From Allobosea sp. (GTDB lineage Bacteria; Pseudomonadota; Alphaproteobacteria; Rhizobiales; Beijerinckiaceae), in the NCBI RefSeq assembly GCF_017308075.1, contig NZ_JAFKFX010000026.1:216900-280899 (forward strand): a stretch of DNA of 64,000 nt. Direction: 5' to 3'. Shown in pieces: positions 24,947-33,204 of this stretch (within the stretch, counting starts at the first letter, position 1; each line of letters opens with the position of its first letter). Made by a program: the position numbers and the translations under genes. The notes beneath the pieces are model-generated. The model was not told the origin of the DNA. It searched no databases and saw nothing but the letters and a program-made list of their open reading frames with translations.

Positions 24947-26614
24947 ATGGCGGCGATAGGCTATCCGATCCGGCGGGCCACGGTAGGAGAGATAGGCGGG
25001 ATGGTGATCGCGGCCGCGGCCGTGCTGCCGCTGATCCTGATCGCTGCGATGACCGAGGACCGTGGGTACGCTTTCCATGCAGCCCTCGGGGCGCTGGCGG
25101 CGCTGGGGTCCGTGTTCCTGATCGCGAACCGCTGCTTCCGGCCCGGCCAGGTTCCGGCGCCGCAGGAGATCGGCGGCCGGCCGAACTACAATATGGAGCC
25201 GGTCAAGTTCGCGACCGTCGCGGCGATGGTCTGGGGCATCGCCGGCTTCACCGTGGGGCTGATCATCGCCCTGCAGCTCGCCTTCCCCGACCTCAATTTC
25301 GACCTGCCCTGGATCAATTTCGGCCGGCTCCGGCCGCTGCACACCTCGGCGGTGATCTTCGCCTTCGGCGGCAACGTGCTGATCGGCACCTCGTTCTACG
25401 TGGTCCAGCGCACCAGCCATGCCCGCCTCGCCGGCGATCTCTCGCCCTGGTTCGTGGTGCTCGGCTACAACCTCTTCATCGTCATCGCCGGCACCGGCTA
25501 TCTGCTCGGCATTACGCAGAGCAAGGAATACGCCGAGCCGGAATGGTATGCCGATCTCTGGCTGACCGCGGTCTGGGTCGTCTATCTCCTGGTCTTCCTG
25601 GGGACGCTGGCCAAGCGCAAGGAGCCGCATATCTATGTGGCGAACTGGTTCTATCTCGGCTTCATCCTGACCATCGCCGTCCTGCATGTCGGCAACAACC
25701 TGGCCTGGCCGGTCTCGGTGCTGTCGCCGAAGTCCTATGTGCTCTGGTCGGGCGTTCAGGACGCGATGTTCCAGTGGTGGTACGGTCACAACGCCGTCGG
25801 CTTCTTCCTGACCGCTGGCTTCCTGGCGATCATGTACTATTTCGTGCCGAAGCGTGCGGAGCGGCCGGTCTACAGCTACCGGCTCTCGATCATCCACTTC
25901 TGGGCGCTGATCTTCCTCTATATCTGGGCCGGTCCGCACCATCTGCACTACACCGCTCTGCCGGACTGGGCGCAGACGCTCGGCATGACCTTCTCGATCA
26001 TGCTGTGGATGCCCTCCTGGGGCGGCATGATCAACGGGCTGATGACGCTGTCGGGGGCCTGGGACAAGCTGCGCACCGATCCGGTCCTGCGGATGATGGT
26101 CGTCTCGCTCGCCTTCTACGGCATGTCGACCTTCGAGGGCCCGCTGATGTCGATCAAGGCGGTCAACTCGCTGTCGCACTACACCGACTGGACCATCGGC
26201 CACGTCCATTCCGGCGCGCTCGGCTGGGTCGCCTACGTCTCCTTCGGCGCGATCTACTGCCTCGTGCCCTGGCTGTGGAACCGCAAGGGTCTGTATTCGC
26301 TCAAGCTGGTGAACTGGCACTTCTGGGTCTCGACGCTCGGCATCGTGCTCTACATCTCGGCGATGTGGGTCTCGGGCATCATGCAGGGCCTGATGTGGCG
26401 GGCCTATACCTCGCTCGGCTTCCTCGAATACTCGTTCATCGAGACGGTCGCGGCGATGAAACCCTATTACGTGATCCGTGCGATGGGCGGCGGCCTCTTC
26501 CTGGCCGGCGCGCTGATCATGGCCTTCAACCTCTGGATGACGGTGAGGAGCGACGCGGTCGGCGCGTCGCAGCGCGAGCCCGCGCCCGATCCGCAGCTCG
26601 TCCCCGCCCAGTAA
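24947..26614 (+). CDS. ccoN: cytochrome c oxidase cbb3-type subunit I
   Basis: Catalytic heme-copper subunit, 555 residues, that reduces O2 with high affinity in the inner membrane. Histidine ligands sit in [38 protein letters not shown] and [17 protein letters not shown], and more than twelve hydrophobic segments are present. An N-terminal extension of about 70 residues with one or two extra membrane segments precedes the common core, as in other alphaproteobacterial forms. The ATG at 24947 is preferred over 24914 because AAAGGG stands upstream. First gene of ccoNOQP. Confidence 0.95.
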   Translation: MAAIGYPIRRATVGEIGGMVIAAAAVLPLILIAAMTEDRGYAFHAALGALAALGSVFLIANRCFRPGQVPAPQEIGGRPNYNMEPVKFATVAAMVWGIAGFTVGLIIALQLAFPDLNFDLPWINFGRLRPLHTSAVIFAFGGNVLIGTSFYVVQRTSHARLAGDLSPWFVVLGYNLFIVIAGTGYLLGITQSKEYAEPEWYADLWLTAVWVVYLLVFLGTLAKRKEPHIYVANWFYLGFILTIAVLHVGNNLAWPVSVLSPKSYVLWSGVQDAMFQWWYGHNAVGFFLTAGFLAIMYYFVPKRAERPVYSYRLSIIHFWALIFLYIWAGPHHLHYTALPDWAQTLGMTFSIMLWMPSWGGMINGLMTLSGAWDKLRTDPVLRMMVVSLAFYGMSTFEGPLMSIKAVNSLSHYTDWTIGHVHSGALGWVAYVSFGAIYCLVPWLWNRKGLYSLKLVNWHFWVSTLGIVLYISAMWVSGIMQGLMWRAYTSLGFLEYSFIETVAAMKPYYVIRAMGGGLFLAGALIMAFNLWMTVRSDAVGASQREPAPDPQLVPAQ

Positions 26615-26626
26615 GGAGCCTGTCCC

Positions 26627-27397
26627 ATGTCGAGCCTCGACGCCCCCAAGCAGGCGCCGCGCCAGTCGCTGTGGTCGAAGCACAAGATCTTCGAGACCAA
26701 TTCGATCATCCTGGTGATCGGGGTGCTGATCGTGATCTCGATCGGCGGATTGGTCGAGATCGCGCCGCTCTTCTATCTGCGCAACACGATCGAGAAGGTC
26801 GAGGGCATGCGGCCCTATACGCCGCTGGAGCTCGCCGGCCGCGCGATCTATGTGCGCGAGGGCTGCTATAACTGCCACAGCCAGATGATCCGGCCGCTGC
26901 GCGACGAGATCGAGCGCTACGGGCATTATTCGCTGGCTGCGGAGAGCATGTACGACAAGCCGTTCCAGTGGGGCTCGAAGCGGACCGGGCCCGACCTCGC
27001 CCGCGTCGGCGGCAAGTACTCCGACGAATGGCAGCTCGCCCATCTCAACCGGCCGCGCGATCTCGTGCCGCAGTCGATCATGCCGGGCTATCCCTTCCTG
27101 GCGAAGACCGAGCTGAACTACAACGACATCGCCAACCATCTGCGCGCCAACCGTGCCGGCGGCGTGCCCTATACCGACGAGATGATCGAGGATGCCAAGC
27201 GCGACCTCGAGGCGCAGGCGACGCCCGACCATCCGCGCGCCGCGGAGCTGGAGAAGCGCTATCCGAAGGCGCAGATCCGCGATTTCGACGGCGATGCCCA
27301 GAAGATCAGCGAGGCCGATGCCCTGATCGCCTATCTGCAGGTGCTCGGCACGCTGGTCGACTTCAAGCTCTACGACGACAAAGCCAACATCCGGTGA
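26627..27397 (+). CDS. ccoO: cytochrome c oxidase cbb3-type subunit II (mono-heme)
   Basis: 256-residue membrane-anchored cytochrome c. One N-terminal transmembrane helix ([18 protein letters not shown]) is followed by the heme site [12 protein letters not shown], conserved in CcoO, and by an IMPGYPFL segment with a methionine that may be the axial ligand. It passes electrons from CcoP to the catalytic subunit. It lies 12 bp after ccoN. Confidence 0.95.
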   Translation: MSSLDAPKQAPRQSLWSKHKIFETNSIILVIGVLIVISIGGLVEIAPLFYLRNTIEKVEGMRPYTPLELAGRAIYVREGCYNCHSQMIRPLRDEIERYGHYSLAAESMYDKPFQWGSKRTGPDLARVGGKYSDEWQLAHLNRPRDLVPQSIMPGYPFLAKTELNYNDIANHLRANRAGGVPYTDEMIEDAKRDLEAQATPDHPRAAELEKRYPKAQIRDFDGDAQKISEADALIAYLQVLGTLVDFKLYDDKANIR

Positions 27398-27405
27398 GCA
27401 CCGTC

Positions 27406-27564
27406 ATGACGACATCGACCTATGCCTGGCTCGCCCATTTCGCCCAGTCGACCGGGGTCCTCTATTTCATGGGCCTGTTCCTGGCGATCTGCGCCTACGC
27501 CTTCTGGCCGAGCAACCGCGCCCGCTTCGAGGAAGCGGCCCGCACCCCCCTGCGGGAGGACTGA
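27406..27564 (+). CDS. ccoQ: cbb3-type oxidase small subunit CcoQ
   Basis: 52-residue protein with a single membrane helix (GVLYFMGLFLAICAYAFW) followed by the PSNRARFEEAARTPL tail typical of CcoQ/FixQ. The ATG at 27406 is chosen; a GTG at 27394 overlapping the ccoO stop is the alternative. It lies between ccoO and ccoP and stabilises the oxidase. Confidence 0.9.
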   Translation: MTTSTYAWLAHFAQSTGVLYFMGLFLAICAYAFWPSNRARFEEAARTPLRED

Positions 27565-27567
27565 ACC

Positions 27568-28452
27568 ATGGCGGACCACAAGAGCACGCCGCAGATCGAC
27601 GCCGCGACCGGCCAGTCGACCACCGGCCATGATTGGGACGGCATCCAGGAGCTGAACACGCCCTTGCCGCGCTGGTGGCTCGGCATCTTCTACGCCACGA
27701 TCATCTGGTCGATCGGCTACTGGATCGTCTACCCGGCCTGGCCGCTGGTGACCGACGCGACCAAGGGCGTGATCGGCTATGCCTCGCGCATCGAGATCTC
27801 CCAGGACCTGGCGCTGATGAAGCAGGAGCGCGCGGCCCAGTCCAAGGGGCTGACGGAAGCCTCCTTCGAGCAGATCAAGGCCAATCCGGAGCTGTTCCGC
27901 ATCGCCATGGCGCAGGGCAAGGCCGCCTTCGGCGACAATTGCGCCGCCTGCCACGGCGTCGGCGGCGGCGGAGCCAAGGGCTACCCGAACCTCAATGACG
28001 ACGACTGGCTCTGGGGCGGCTCCTTCGCCGAAATCCAGAAGACGCTGGAGCACGGCATCCGCTTCGCCGGCGATCCCGATACGCGCGTCAGCCAGATGCC
28101 GGCCTTCGGCCGCGAGAAGATGCTGGACGCCGCGCAGATCCGCGCCGTCGCCAACCATGTCCGCTCGATCGCCGGCCTGTCGACCGAGCCGAAGGCCGAC
28201 CTCGGCGGCGGCGCCAAGCTCTTTGCGGACAACTGCGCCGCCTGCCATGGCGACCAGGGCAAGGGTAATCGCGAAATGGGGGCACCCGACCTGACCGACG
28301 CGATCTCGCTCTACGGCATGGACATGGCGTCGCTGACCGAGACGATCGCCAACAGCCGCAACGGTGTGATGCCGGCCTGGAACCAGCGCCTCGACCCGAC
28401 GACGATCAAGGCGCTGACCGTCTACGTGCATTCGCTGGGCGGGGGTCAGTAA
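27568..28452 (+). CDS. ccoP: cytochrome c oxidase cbb3-type subunit III (di-heme)
   Basis: 294-residue di-heme cytochrome c. An N-terminal segment with TPLPRWWLGIFYATIIWSIGYW anchors it, followed by two CAACHG heme sites (NCAACHGVGGGG and NCAACHGDQGKG) and the methionines SQMPAF and VMPAWN. It accepts electrons from soluble cytochrome c in the periplasm and gives them to CcoO. It is 3 bp from ccoQ. Electrons from NicB in this window could enter here by way of cytochrome c. Confidence 0.95.
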   Translation: MADHKSTPQIDAATGQSTTGHDWDGIQELNTPLPRWWLGIFYATIIWSIGYWIVYPAWPLVTDATKGVIGYASRIEISQDLALMKQERAAQSKGLTEASFEQIKANPELFRIAMAQGKAAFGDNCAACHGVGGGGAKGYPNLNDDDWLWGGSFAEIQKTLEHGIRFAGDPDTRVSQMPAFGREKMLDAAQIRAVANHVRSIAGLSTEPKADLGGGAKLFADNCAACHGDQGKGNREMGAPDLTDAISLYGMDMASLTETIANSRNGVMPAWNQRLDPTTIKALTVYVHSLGGGQ

Positions 28453-28453
28453 G

Positions 28454-29890
28454 ATGTCAGCTGCCGACGCAGACGACCTGCCACTCTTCGCTCCGTCGAA
28501 GAAGGTCTATCCTCAGAGCGTCTCCGGCCCTTACCGGAGAGTGAAATGGGGCATTCTGGTCCTCTGCCTCGGCATCTACTACCTGCTGCCCTTCCTGCGC
28601 TGGGACCGCGGTCCGAATCTGCCGAACCAGGCGGTTCTGGCCGATATCGCCAATAACCGCTTCTATTTCTTCTTCATCGAGATCTGGCCGCAGGAGGTCT
28701 ACTACTTCACGGGGCTGCTGATCCTGGCAGCCTTCATGCTGTTCCTGATGAATGCGGTCGCGGGCCGGATGTGGTGCGGCTATCTCTGCCCGCAGACGGT
28801 CTGGACCGATCTCTTCCTCGTGGTCGAGCGCTTCTTCGAAGGCGACCGCCGCGAGCGGATCAAGCGCGACGAAGCGCCTTGGTCCTTCGACAAGGCCTGG
28901 CGCAAGACCGCCAAGCACGCGGTCTGGCTGGTGATCGCCTGGTGGACCGGCGGCGCCTGGGTGCTCTACTTTGCCGATGCGCCGACCCTGGTGAAGGAGC
29001 TTGCGACCTTCACCGCGCCGCTCTCGGCCTATGTCTGGATCGCGATCCTGACCTTCACCACCTATACGCTGGCCGGGATCATGCGCGAGCAGGTCTGCAC
29101 CTATATGTGCCCCTGGCCGCGCATCCAGGCGGCGCTAACCGATGACGACGCGCTCAACGTCACCTATCGCTATGATCGCGGCGAGCCGCGCGTCTCGATC
29201 AAGCAGGCCCAGCGCCTGCGCAGCACCGGCGCGCCGGCCGGCGATTGCATCGACTGCAACCAGTGCGTCGCGGTCTGCCCGACCGGGATCGACATCCGTG
29301 ACGGGGCGCAGATGGACTGCATCCAGTGCGGGCTGTGCATCGACGCCTGCAACACGGTGATGGCCAAGGTCGGCTATCCCGCCGGGCTGATCGCCTACGA
29401 CACCGACGACAACGTCAAGCGGCGGCAGGCCGGGCAGAAGCCGGTTTACCGGCCGATCCGCGCCCGCACCCTGACCTATGCCGCGCTCATCCTGGTGGTC
29501 GGCAGCGCGATGATCTACCAGCTCGCGACACGCCAGATGGCCGATATCTCGGTTCTGCACGAACGCTCGCCGCTGTTCGTCAAGCTCAGCGACGGCTCGA
29601 TCCGCAACAGCTACACCGTCCGTCTGCTCAACAAGCGGCCGGAGGCGCGGCCCTTCGCGCTGACGGTGTCGGGGCCGGCGGGGGCGCGCATCGAGGTGGT
29701 CGAGGCGCAGGCGACGGCGGATCCGCGGCCGATCGTGACGGTCGAGGCCGACAGCTCGCGCGAGGTCCGCGCTTTGGTCACCGTGCCGGCCGATGTCCAT
29801 CTCGACAAGTCGCAACCGATCACCATCACCGCCTCGGATCTCTTCGCCGGCGAAGTCGTGCGGGCCGAGGATCACTTCATGGCGCCTTAG
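28454..29890 (+). CDS. ccoG: cytochrome c oxidase accessory protein CcoG
   Basis: 478-residue membrane ferredoxin-like protein (FixG/RdxA family). It has N-terminal membrane helices, the WCGYLCPQTVWTD motif, a CTYMCPWPRIQ segment, and two [4Fe-4S] motifs, CIDCNQCVAVCPTG and CIQCGLCIDACN, then a C-terminal immunoglobulin-like periplasmic domain. The family reduces Cu(II) during copper delivery to cbb3 oxidase. It starts 1 bp after ccoP, so it may also be read from the ccoN promoter. Confidence 0.93.
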   Translation: MSAADADDLPLFAPSKKVYPQSVSGPYRRVKWGILVLCLGIYYLLPFLRWDRGPNLPNQAVLADIANNRFYFFFIEIWPQEVYYFTGLLILAAFMLFLMNAVAGRMWCGYLCPQTVWTDLFLVVERFFEGDRRERIKRDEAPWSFDKAWRKTAKHAVWLVIAWWTGGAWVLYFADAPTLVKELATFTAPLSAYVWIAILTFTTYTLAGIMREQVCTYMCPWPRIQAALTDDDALNVTYRYDRGEPRVSIKQAQRLRSTGAPAGDCIDCNQCVAVCPTGIDIRDGAQMDCIQCGLCIDACNTVMAKVGYPAGLIAYDTDDNVKRRQAGQKPVYRPIRARTLTYAALILVVGSAMIYQLATRQMADISVLHERSPLFVKLSDGSIRNSYTVRLLNKRPEARPFALTVSGPAGARIEVVEAQATADPRPIVTVEADSSREVRALVTVPADVHLDKSQPITITASDLFAGEVVRAEDHFMAP

Positions 29891-29941
29891 CGCCGAACTT
29901 CCTCGGGCGGGCGCGCAGTCGGCGCCGGCCCGAGGCCCGAT

Positions 29942-29955
29942 CTGATCGGGATCAA
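29942..29955. promoter_or_regulatory. FNR/FixK box before ccoH
   Basis: CTGATCGGGATCAA, one base away from the TTGAT-N4-ATCAA consensus, 70 bp before the ccoH start. It gives the ccoHIS unit its own oxygen-controlled promoter. Confidence 0.7.
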
Positions 29956-30025
29956 AGCGTTGAGGCAGGGTCCATGCGAAATCTTCGCTCCGAGGCTTTC
30001 CCGTTCCTGCCCTAGCGAGAGCTCC

Positions 30026-30571
30026 ATGTCCTGCTGCGGAGGCTTTGCCATGCCGATCGACCTGCCAGCCCTGCCGCCGGCGCCTCGCGCGCCGTTCAGG
30101 CTCAGCGGCCGCTTCGTGCTCTTCGCGATGATCGGCTTCTTCGCAGTGGTCGCCGGGGTGAACGCGGTGATGATGACGATCGCGATCCGGACCATGCCGG
30201 GCGTCGACGTGAAAAGCGCCTACGAGACCAGCCAGCGCTTCAATCAGGAGATCGCCCGGATGCGGGCGCAGGGCGAGCGTGGCTGGCATGTCGATGCCGA
30301 CCTGCGGCGGGAAGGCGGTGCCGAGGTGGTGGCCGTGAGCTTCGCGGACAAGTCCGGGCAGCCGGTCGTTGGGCTGTCCGTCGATGTCAGGCTGGAGCAT
30401 CCGGCGCGGCGCGGCAGCGACCGGCAGGTCGTGCTCGCCGAGATCGCGCCCGGGCGCTATCAGGCGCAGCTGTCGGACCTGCCCGCCGGGGCCTGGACGC
30501 TGGTGCTGAGCGCCCAGCGCGACGGCGCCGCCGTCTTCGACACCCGCAGCCGCGTGATGCTGAAGGACTGA
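30026..30571 (+). CDS. ccoH: cbb3 oxidase assembly protein CcoH (FixH)
   Basis: 181-residue FixH-family membrane protein. One transmembrane helix (GRFVLFAMIGFFAVVAGVNAVMM) is followed by KSAYETSQRFNQEI and a periplasmic beta-rich domain, as in the family. It helps assemble or stabilise the cbb3 complex. The start at 30026 follows GCGAGAGCTCC; a second ATG at 30050 is also possible. It is directly followed by ccoI (3 bp). Confidence 0.9.
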   Translation: MSCCGGFAMPIDLPALPPAPRAPFRLSGRFVLFAMIGFFAVVAGVNAVMMTIAIRTMPGVDVKSAYETSQRFNQEIARMRAQGERGWHVDADLRREGGAEVVAVSFADKSGQPVVGLSVDVRLEHPARRGSDRQVVLAEIAPGRYQAQLSDLPAGAWTLVLSAQRDGAAVFDTRSRVMLKD

Positions 30572-30574
30572 GCC

Positions 30575-32782
30575 ATGGCTGAAGGCCAGGACCTCTCGAT
30601 CTTCGTCCGGCACGGCACTGGCGGCGTCGCCGGCATGGAGCTCGCCGTCGACGGCATACGCTGCGCCGGCTGTATGCACGCGATCGAGCGCGGCCTGGCC
30701 GGGCAGTCGGGCATTCTGAGCGCGCGCGTCAATCTCGCCCTCAAGCGCGTCACCGTCGAATGGCGCGAGGGGGCATTGCGGCCGGAGGCGGTGATCTCCG
30801 GCCTCGCCGCGCTCGGTTTCAAGGCCTATCCCTTCCTGCCGAGCACCGAGCGCGAGGCCTCGCAGCAGGAGGACAAGCGGCTGCTGCGCTATCTCGGCGT
30901 CGCCGGTTTCGCCTCGATGAACATCATGCTGCTGTCGGTCTCGGTCTGGTCGGGTACCGGCAACGACATCAATCCGGTCACCCGGGATTTCTTCCACTGG
31001 CTCTCGGCGCTGATCGCGCTGCCGACGGCGGCCTATGCCGGCCGGCCCTTCTTCGAGAGCGCGCTGCGGGCGCTGCGGGCCGGCGCCGTCAACATGGACG
31101 TGCCGATCATGCTCGGCATCGTTCTGGCGCTCGGCATGTCGGTCATCGTCACGCTGAACCATGGCGAGCACGCCTATTTCGACGGCGTGGTGATGCTGAT
31201 CTTCTTCCTCCTGATCGGGCGCTATCTCGACCAGCTGATGCGGCGGCGCACACGCGACCTCGCCGGCAATCTCGCGGCGCTCAAAGCCGAGACGGCGACG
31301 AGGCTGGCGGCCGACGGCAGCAGCGTCATCGTGCCGATCGCCGCGATCGCGCCGGGCGATCTCGTGCTGGTGCGGCCGGGCGAGCGGGTCAGCGTTGACG
31401 GGCTGGTCGAGGCGGGAGCCTCCGATCTCGACCAGAGCCTCGTGACCGGCGAGACCGCACCGGTCTCGGTCGCCGCCGGCGGGCGTGTGCATGCCGGCAC
31501 GCTCAATCTCTCGGGCCTGCTGACGATCCGGGTCGAGGCGGCCGGTGCGGGGACCCTGCTCTCGGAGATCGACCGGCTGATGGCACAGGCGGTCGAGAGC
31601 CGCTCGCGCTATGTCCGGCTCTCCGACCGGGCGGCGAGGCTCTATGCCCCCGTCGTGCATGCGACCGCGCTCGCGACCTTCCTCGGCTGGATGCTGTTCG
31701 GCCTCGCCTGGCACCAGGCGCTGATCATCGCGATCACCGTCTTGATCATCACCTGCCCCTGCGCGCTCGGTCTCGCGATCCCGGCGGTGCAGGTCGTCGC
31801 CGCGGCGGCGCTGTTCCGGCGCAAGGTCATGCTCAAGCAGGGCGATGCGCTGGAGCGCCTCGCCGAGGTCGACACGGTGGTCTTCGACAAGACGGGAACC
31901 TTGACCCTGCCGGAACCCGGGCTCAGCAATCGCGAGGCGATCGACCCTGAAATCCTCGCGGCTGCCGGCGCGCTGGCGGCTGCGAGCCGGCATCCGCTGG
32001 CACGCCCGATCGCGGCCGCAGCCGGCGAACCGCGCCCGCTCGGGACGGTGCGGGAACATCACGGGGTGGGGCTGAGCGCCGTGGTCGACGATGTCGAGAT
32101 GCGTCTCGGCAGCATAGCTTTCTGTGGCGCCGAAGCCGAAGCAGCGGCCGTGTCCGCAGCCTATCCCGCGGCCTCGCTGATCGCCTGGCGCCATGGCTCG
32201 CGCTGCGCCGTCTTCGCCGTCGACCAGCATTTGCGCCCCGACGCGGCGGCGAGCATCCGCGAATTGCGGGCGCTCGGCCTCGACGTCGTCATCCTCTCCG
32301 GCGATCGGGTCGATGCGGTCGCGCCACTCGCCGGCCAGCTCGGCATCGCGGCCTTCAAGGCCGGGCAGCGGCCGGACGAGAAGATCGCCGAGCTTGAGCG
32401 GCTTGCGGCCGGCGGCCGTCGGACGCTGATGGTCGGCGACGGGCTGAACGATGCGCCGGCCCTGGCACGCGCACACGCCTCGATGTCGCCGATCAGCGCG
32501 ACCCAGCTGGCGCAGGCCTCTGCCGACATCGTCTTCCTCGGCGAGGAGCTGGCACCGGTCGCCGCGAGCCTGCGCATCGCGCGCAAGGCGCGCCGGCTGA
32601 TGGTGCAGAATCTCTGGTTTGCGGTGCTATACAATGCCATCGCCGTGCCGATCGCGATCGCCGGCTTCGCGACCCCGCTGGTGGCGGCGGTGGCGATGTC
32701 GGGCTCGTCCCTGGTCGTCACGCTCAACGCCTTGCGGGCCGGCCGCCAGCCGGCTGCCGCCAGTCACGGGAGCAACGCATGA
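30575..32782 (+). CDS. ccoI: copper-translocating P-type ATPase CcoI (FixI)
   Basis: 735-residue P1B-ATPase that exports copper toward cbb3 oxidase assembly. An N-terminal heavy-metal domain (GIRCAGCMHAIERG, Cys 30 and 33), eight membrane helices, the CPCALGLA metal motif, TGETAPV, DKTGTLTLPEP with the phosphorylated aspartate, an SRHPLA HP motif, and GDGLNDAPAL are all intact. It overlaps ccoS by 4 bp. Confidence 0.94.
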   Translation: MAEGQDLSIFVRHGTGGVAGMELAVDGIRCAGCMHAIERGLAGQSGILSARVNLALKRVTVEWREGALRPEAVISGLAALGFKAYPFLPSTEREASQQEDKRLLRYLGVAGFASMNIMLLSVSVWSGTGNDINPVTRDFFHWLSALIALPTAAYAGRPFFESALRALRAGAVNMDVPIMLGIVLALGMSVIVTLNHGEHAYFDGVVMLIFFLLIGRYLDQLMRRRTRDLAGNLAALKAETATRLAADGSSVIVPIAAIAPGDLVLVRPGERVSVDGLVEAGASDLDQSLVTGETAPVSVAAGGRVHAGTLNLSGLLTIRVEAAGAGTLLSEIDRLMAQAVESRSRYVRLSDRAARLYAPVVHATALATFLGWMLFGLAWHQALIIAITVLIITCPCALGLAIPAVQVVAAAALFRRKVMLKQGDALERLAEVDTVVFDKTGTLTLPEPGLSNREAIDPEILAAAGALAAASRHPLARPIAAAAGEPRPLGTVREHHGVGLSAVVDDVEMRLGSIAFCGAEAEAAAVSAAYPAASLIAWRHGSRCAVFAVDQHLRPDAAASIRELRALGLDVVILSGDRVDAVAPLAGQLGIAAFKAGQRPDEKIAELERLAAGGRRTLMVGDGLNDAPALARAHASMSPISATQLAQASADIVFLGEELAPVAASLRIARKARRLMVQNLWFAVLYNAIAVPIAIAGFATPLVAAVAMSGSSLVVTLNALRAGRQPAAASHGSNA

Positions 32783-32988
32783 ACATCCTGATCGTGCTGA
32801 TGCCGCTCGCGCTCGCTTTGGGGCTGACCGGGCTCGCGGCCTTCTTCTGGAGCATGCGCACCGGCCAGTACAGCGACATGGAAGGGCCGGGCTGGCGCAT
32901 CCTCGACGATGACGACCTCGCCACGGAGCCGGTCGCGGCCGAGGCGGCGGCCGATCAGCGGGGCGCGGCTCCGCGGCAGCGCTCGTAG
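32779..32988 (+). CDS. ccoS: cbb3 oxidase assembly protein CcoS
   Basis: 69-residue protein with one N-terminal membrane helix (ILIVLMPLALALGLTGLAAFFW) followed by GQYSDMEGPGWRILDDDD, the conserved CcoS region. It is needed for heme and copper insertion into the catalytic subunit. The tail after that motif is longer than in many homologues. Last gene of the cco cluster. Confidence 0.9.
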   Translation: MNILIVLMPLALALGLTGLAAFFWSMRTGQYSDMEGPGWRILDDDDLATEPVAAEAAADQRGAAPRQRS

Positions 32989-33006
32989 GTTCTCTCGAAA
33001 CCTCTC

Positions 33007-33114
33007 CGTCATCCCGGCCATAGCGAAGCGGAGCGCCGGGATCCATCGCAAAGCTCCGCAGCCCTATGATGAAGCCCGGAGCGGCGCCGCTCGCGCGGCT
33101 TGTCCGGAATGACG
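33007..33114. repeat. intergenic palindromic repeat, family B, copy 1
   Basis: About 108 bp with terminal inverted ends CGTCATCCCGG and CCGGAATGACG and an inner GGGATCCATCGCAAAGC segment. It matches the design of the element at 54847. It lies between ccoS and the convergent kinase gene. Confidence 0.6.
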
Positions 33115-33204
33115 AGGCCGCTGCGCCGACGTTCAGCGGCCTTTCCCCATCTTTTCAATGAAAGCTCGGCTGACCGGCGCGCTCTCAGGCGGCGCCAGCG
33201 CTCC

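Noticed and set aside
24689-27232. Very long minus-strand open frame (over 800 codons) across ccoN and ccoO
   Set aside because: Antisense to cbb3 oxidase genes with full heme and membrane motifs; the translation has only Arg/His/Asp-rich composition.
29135-32476. Minus-strand open frame of more than 1100 codons across ccoG to ccoI
   Set aside because: Same reason: shadow of certain genes, no recognisable fold, no ribosome site.
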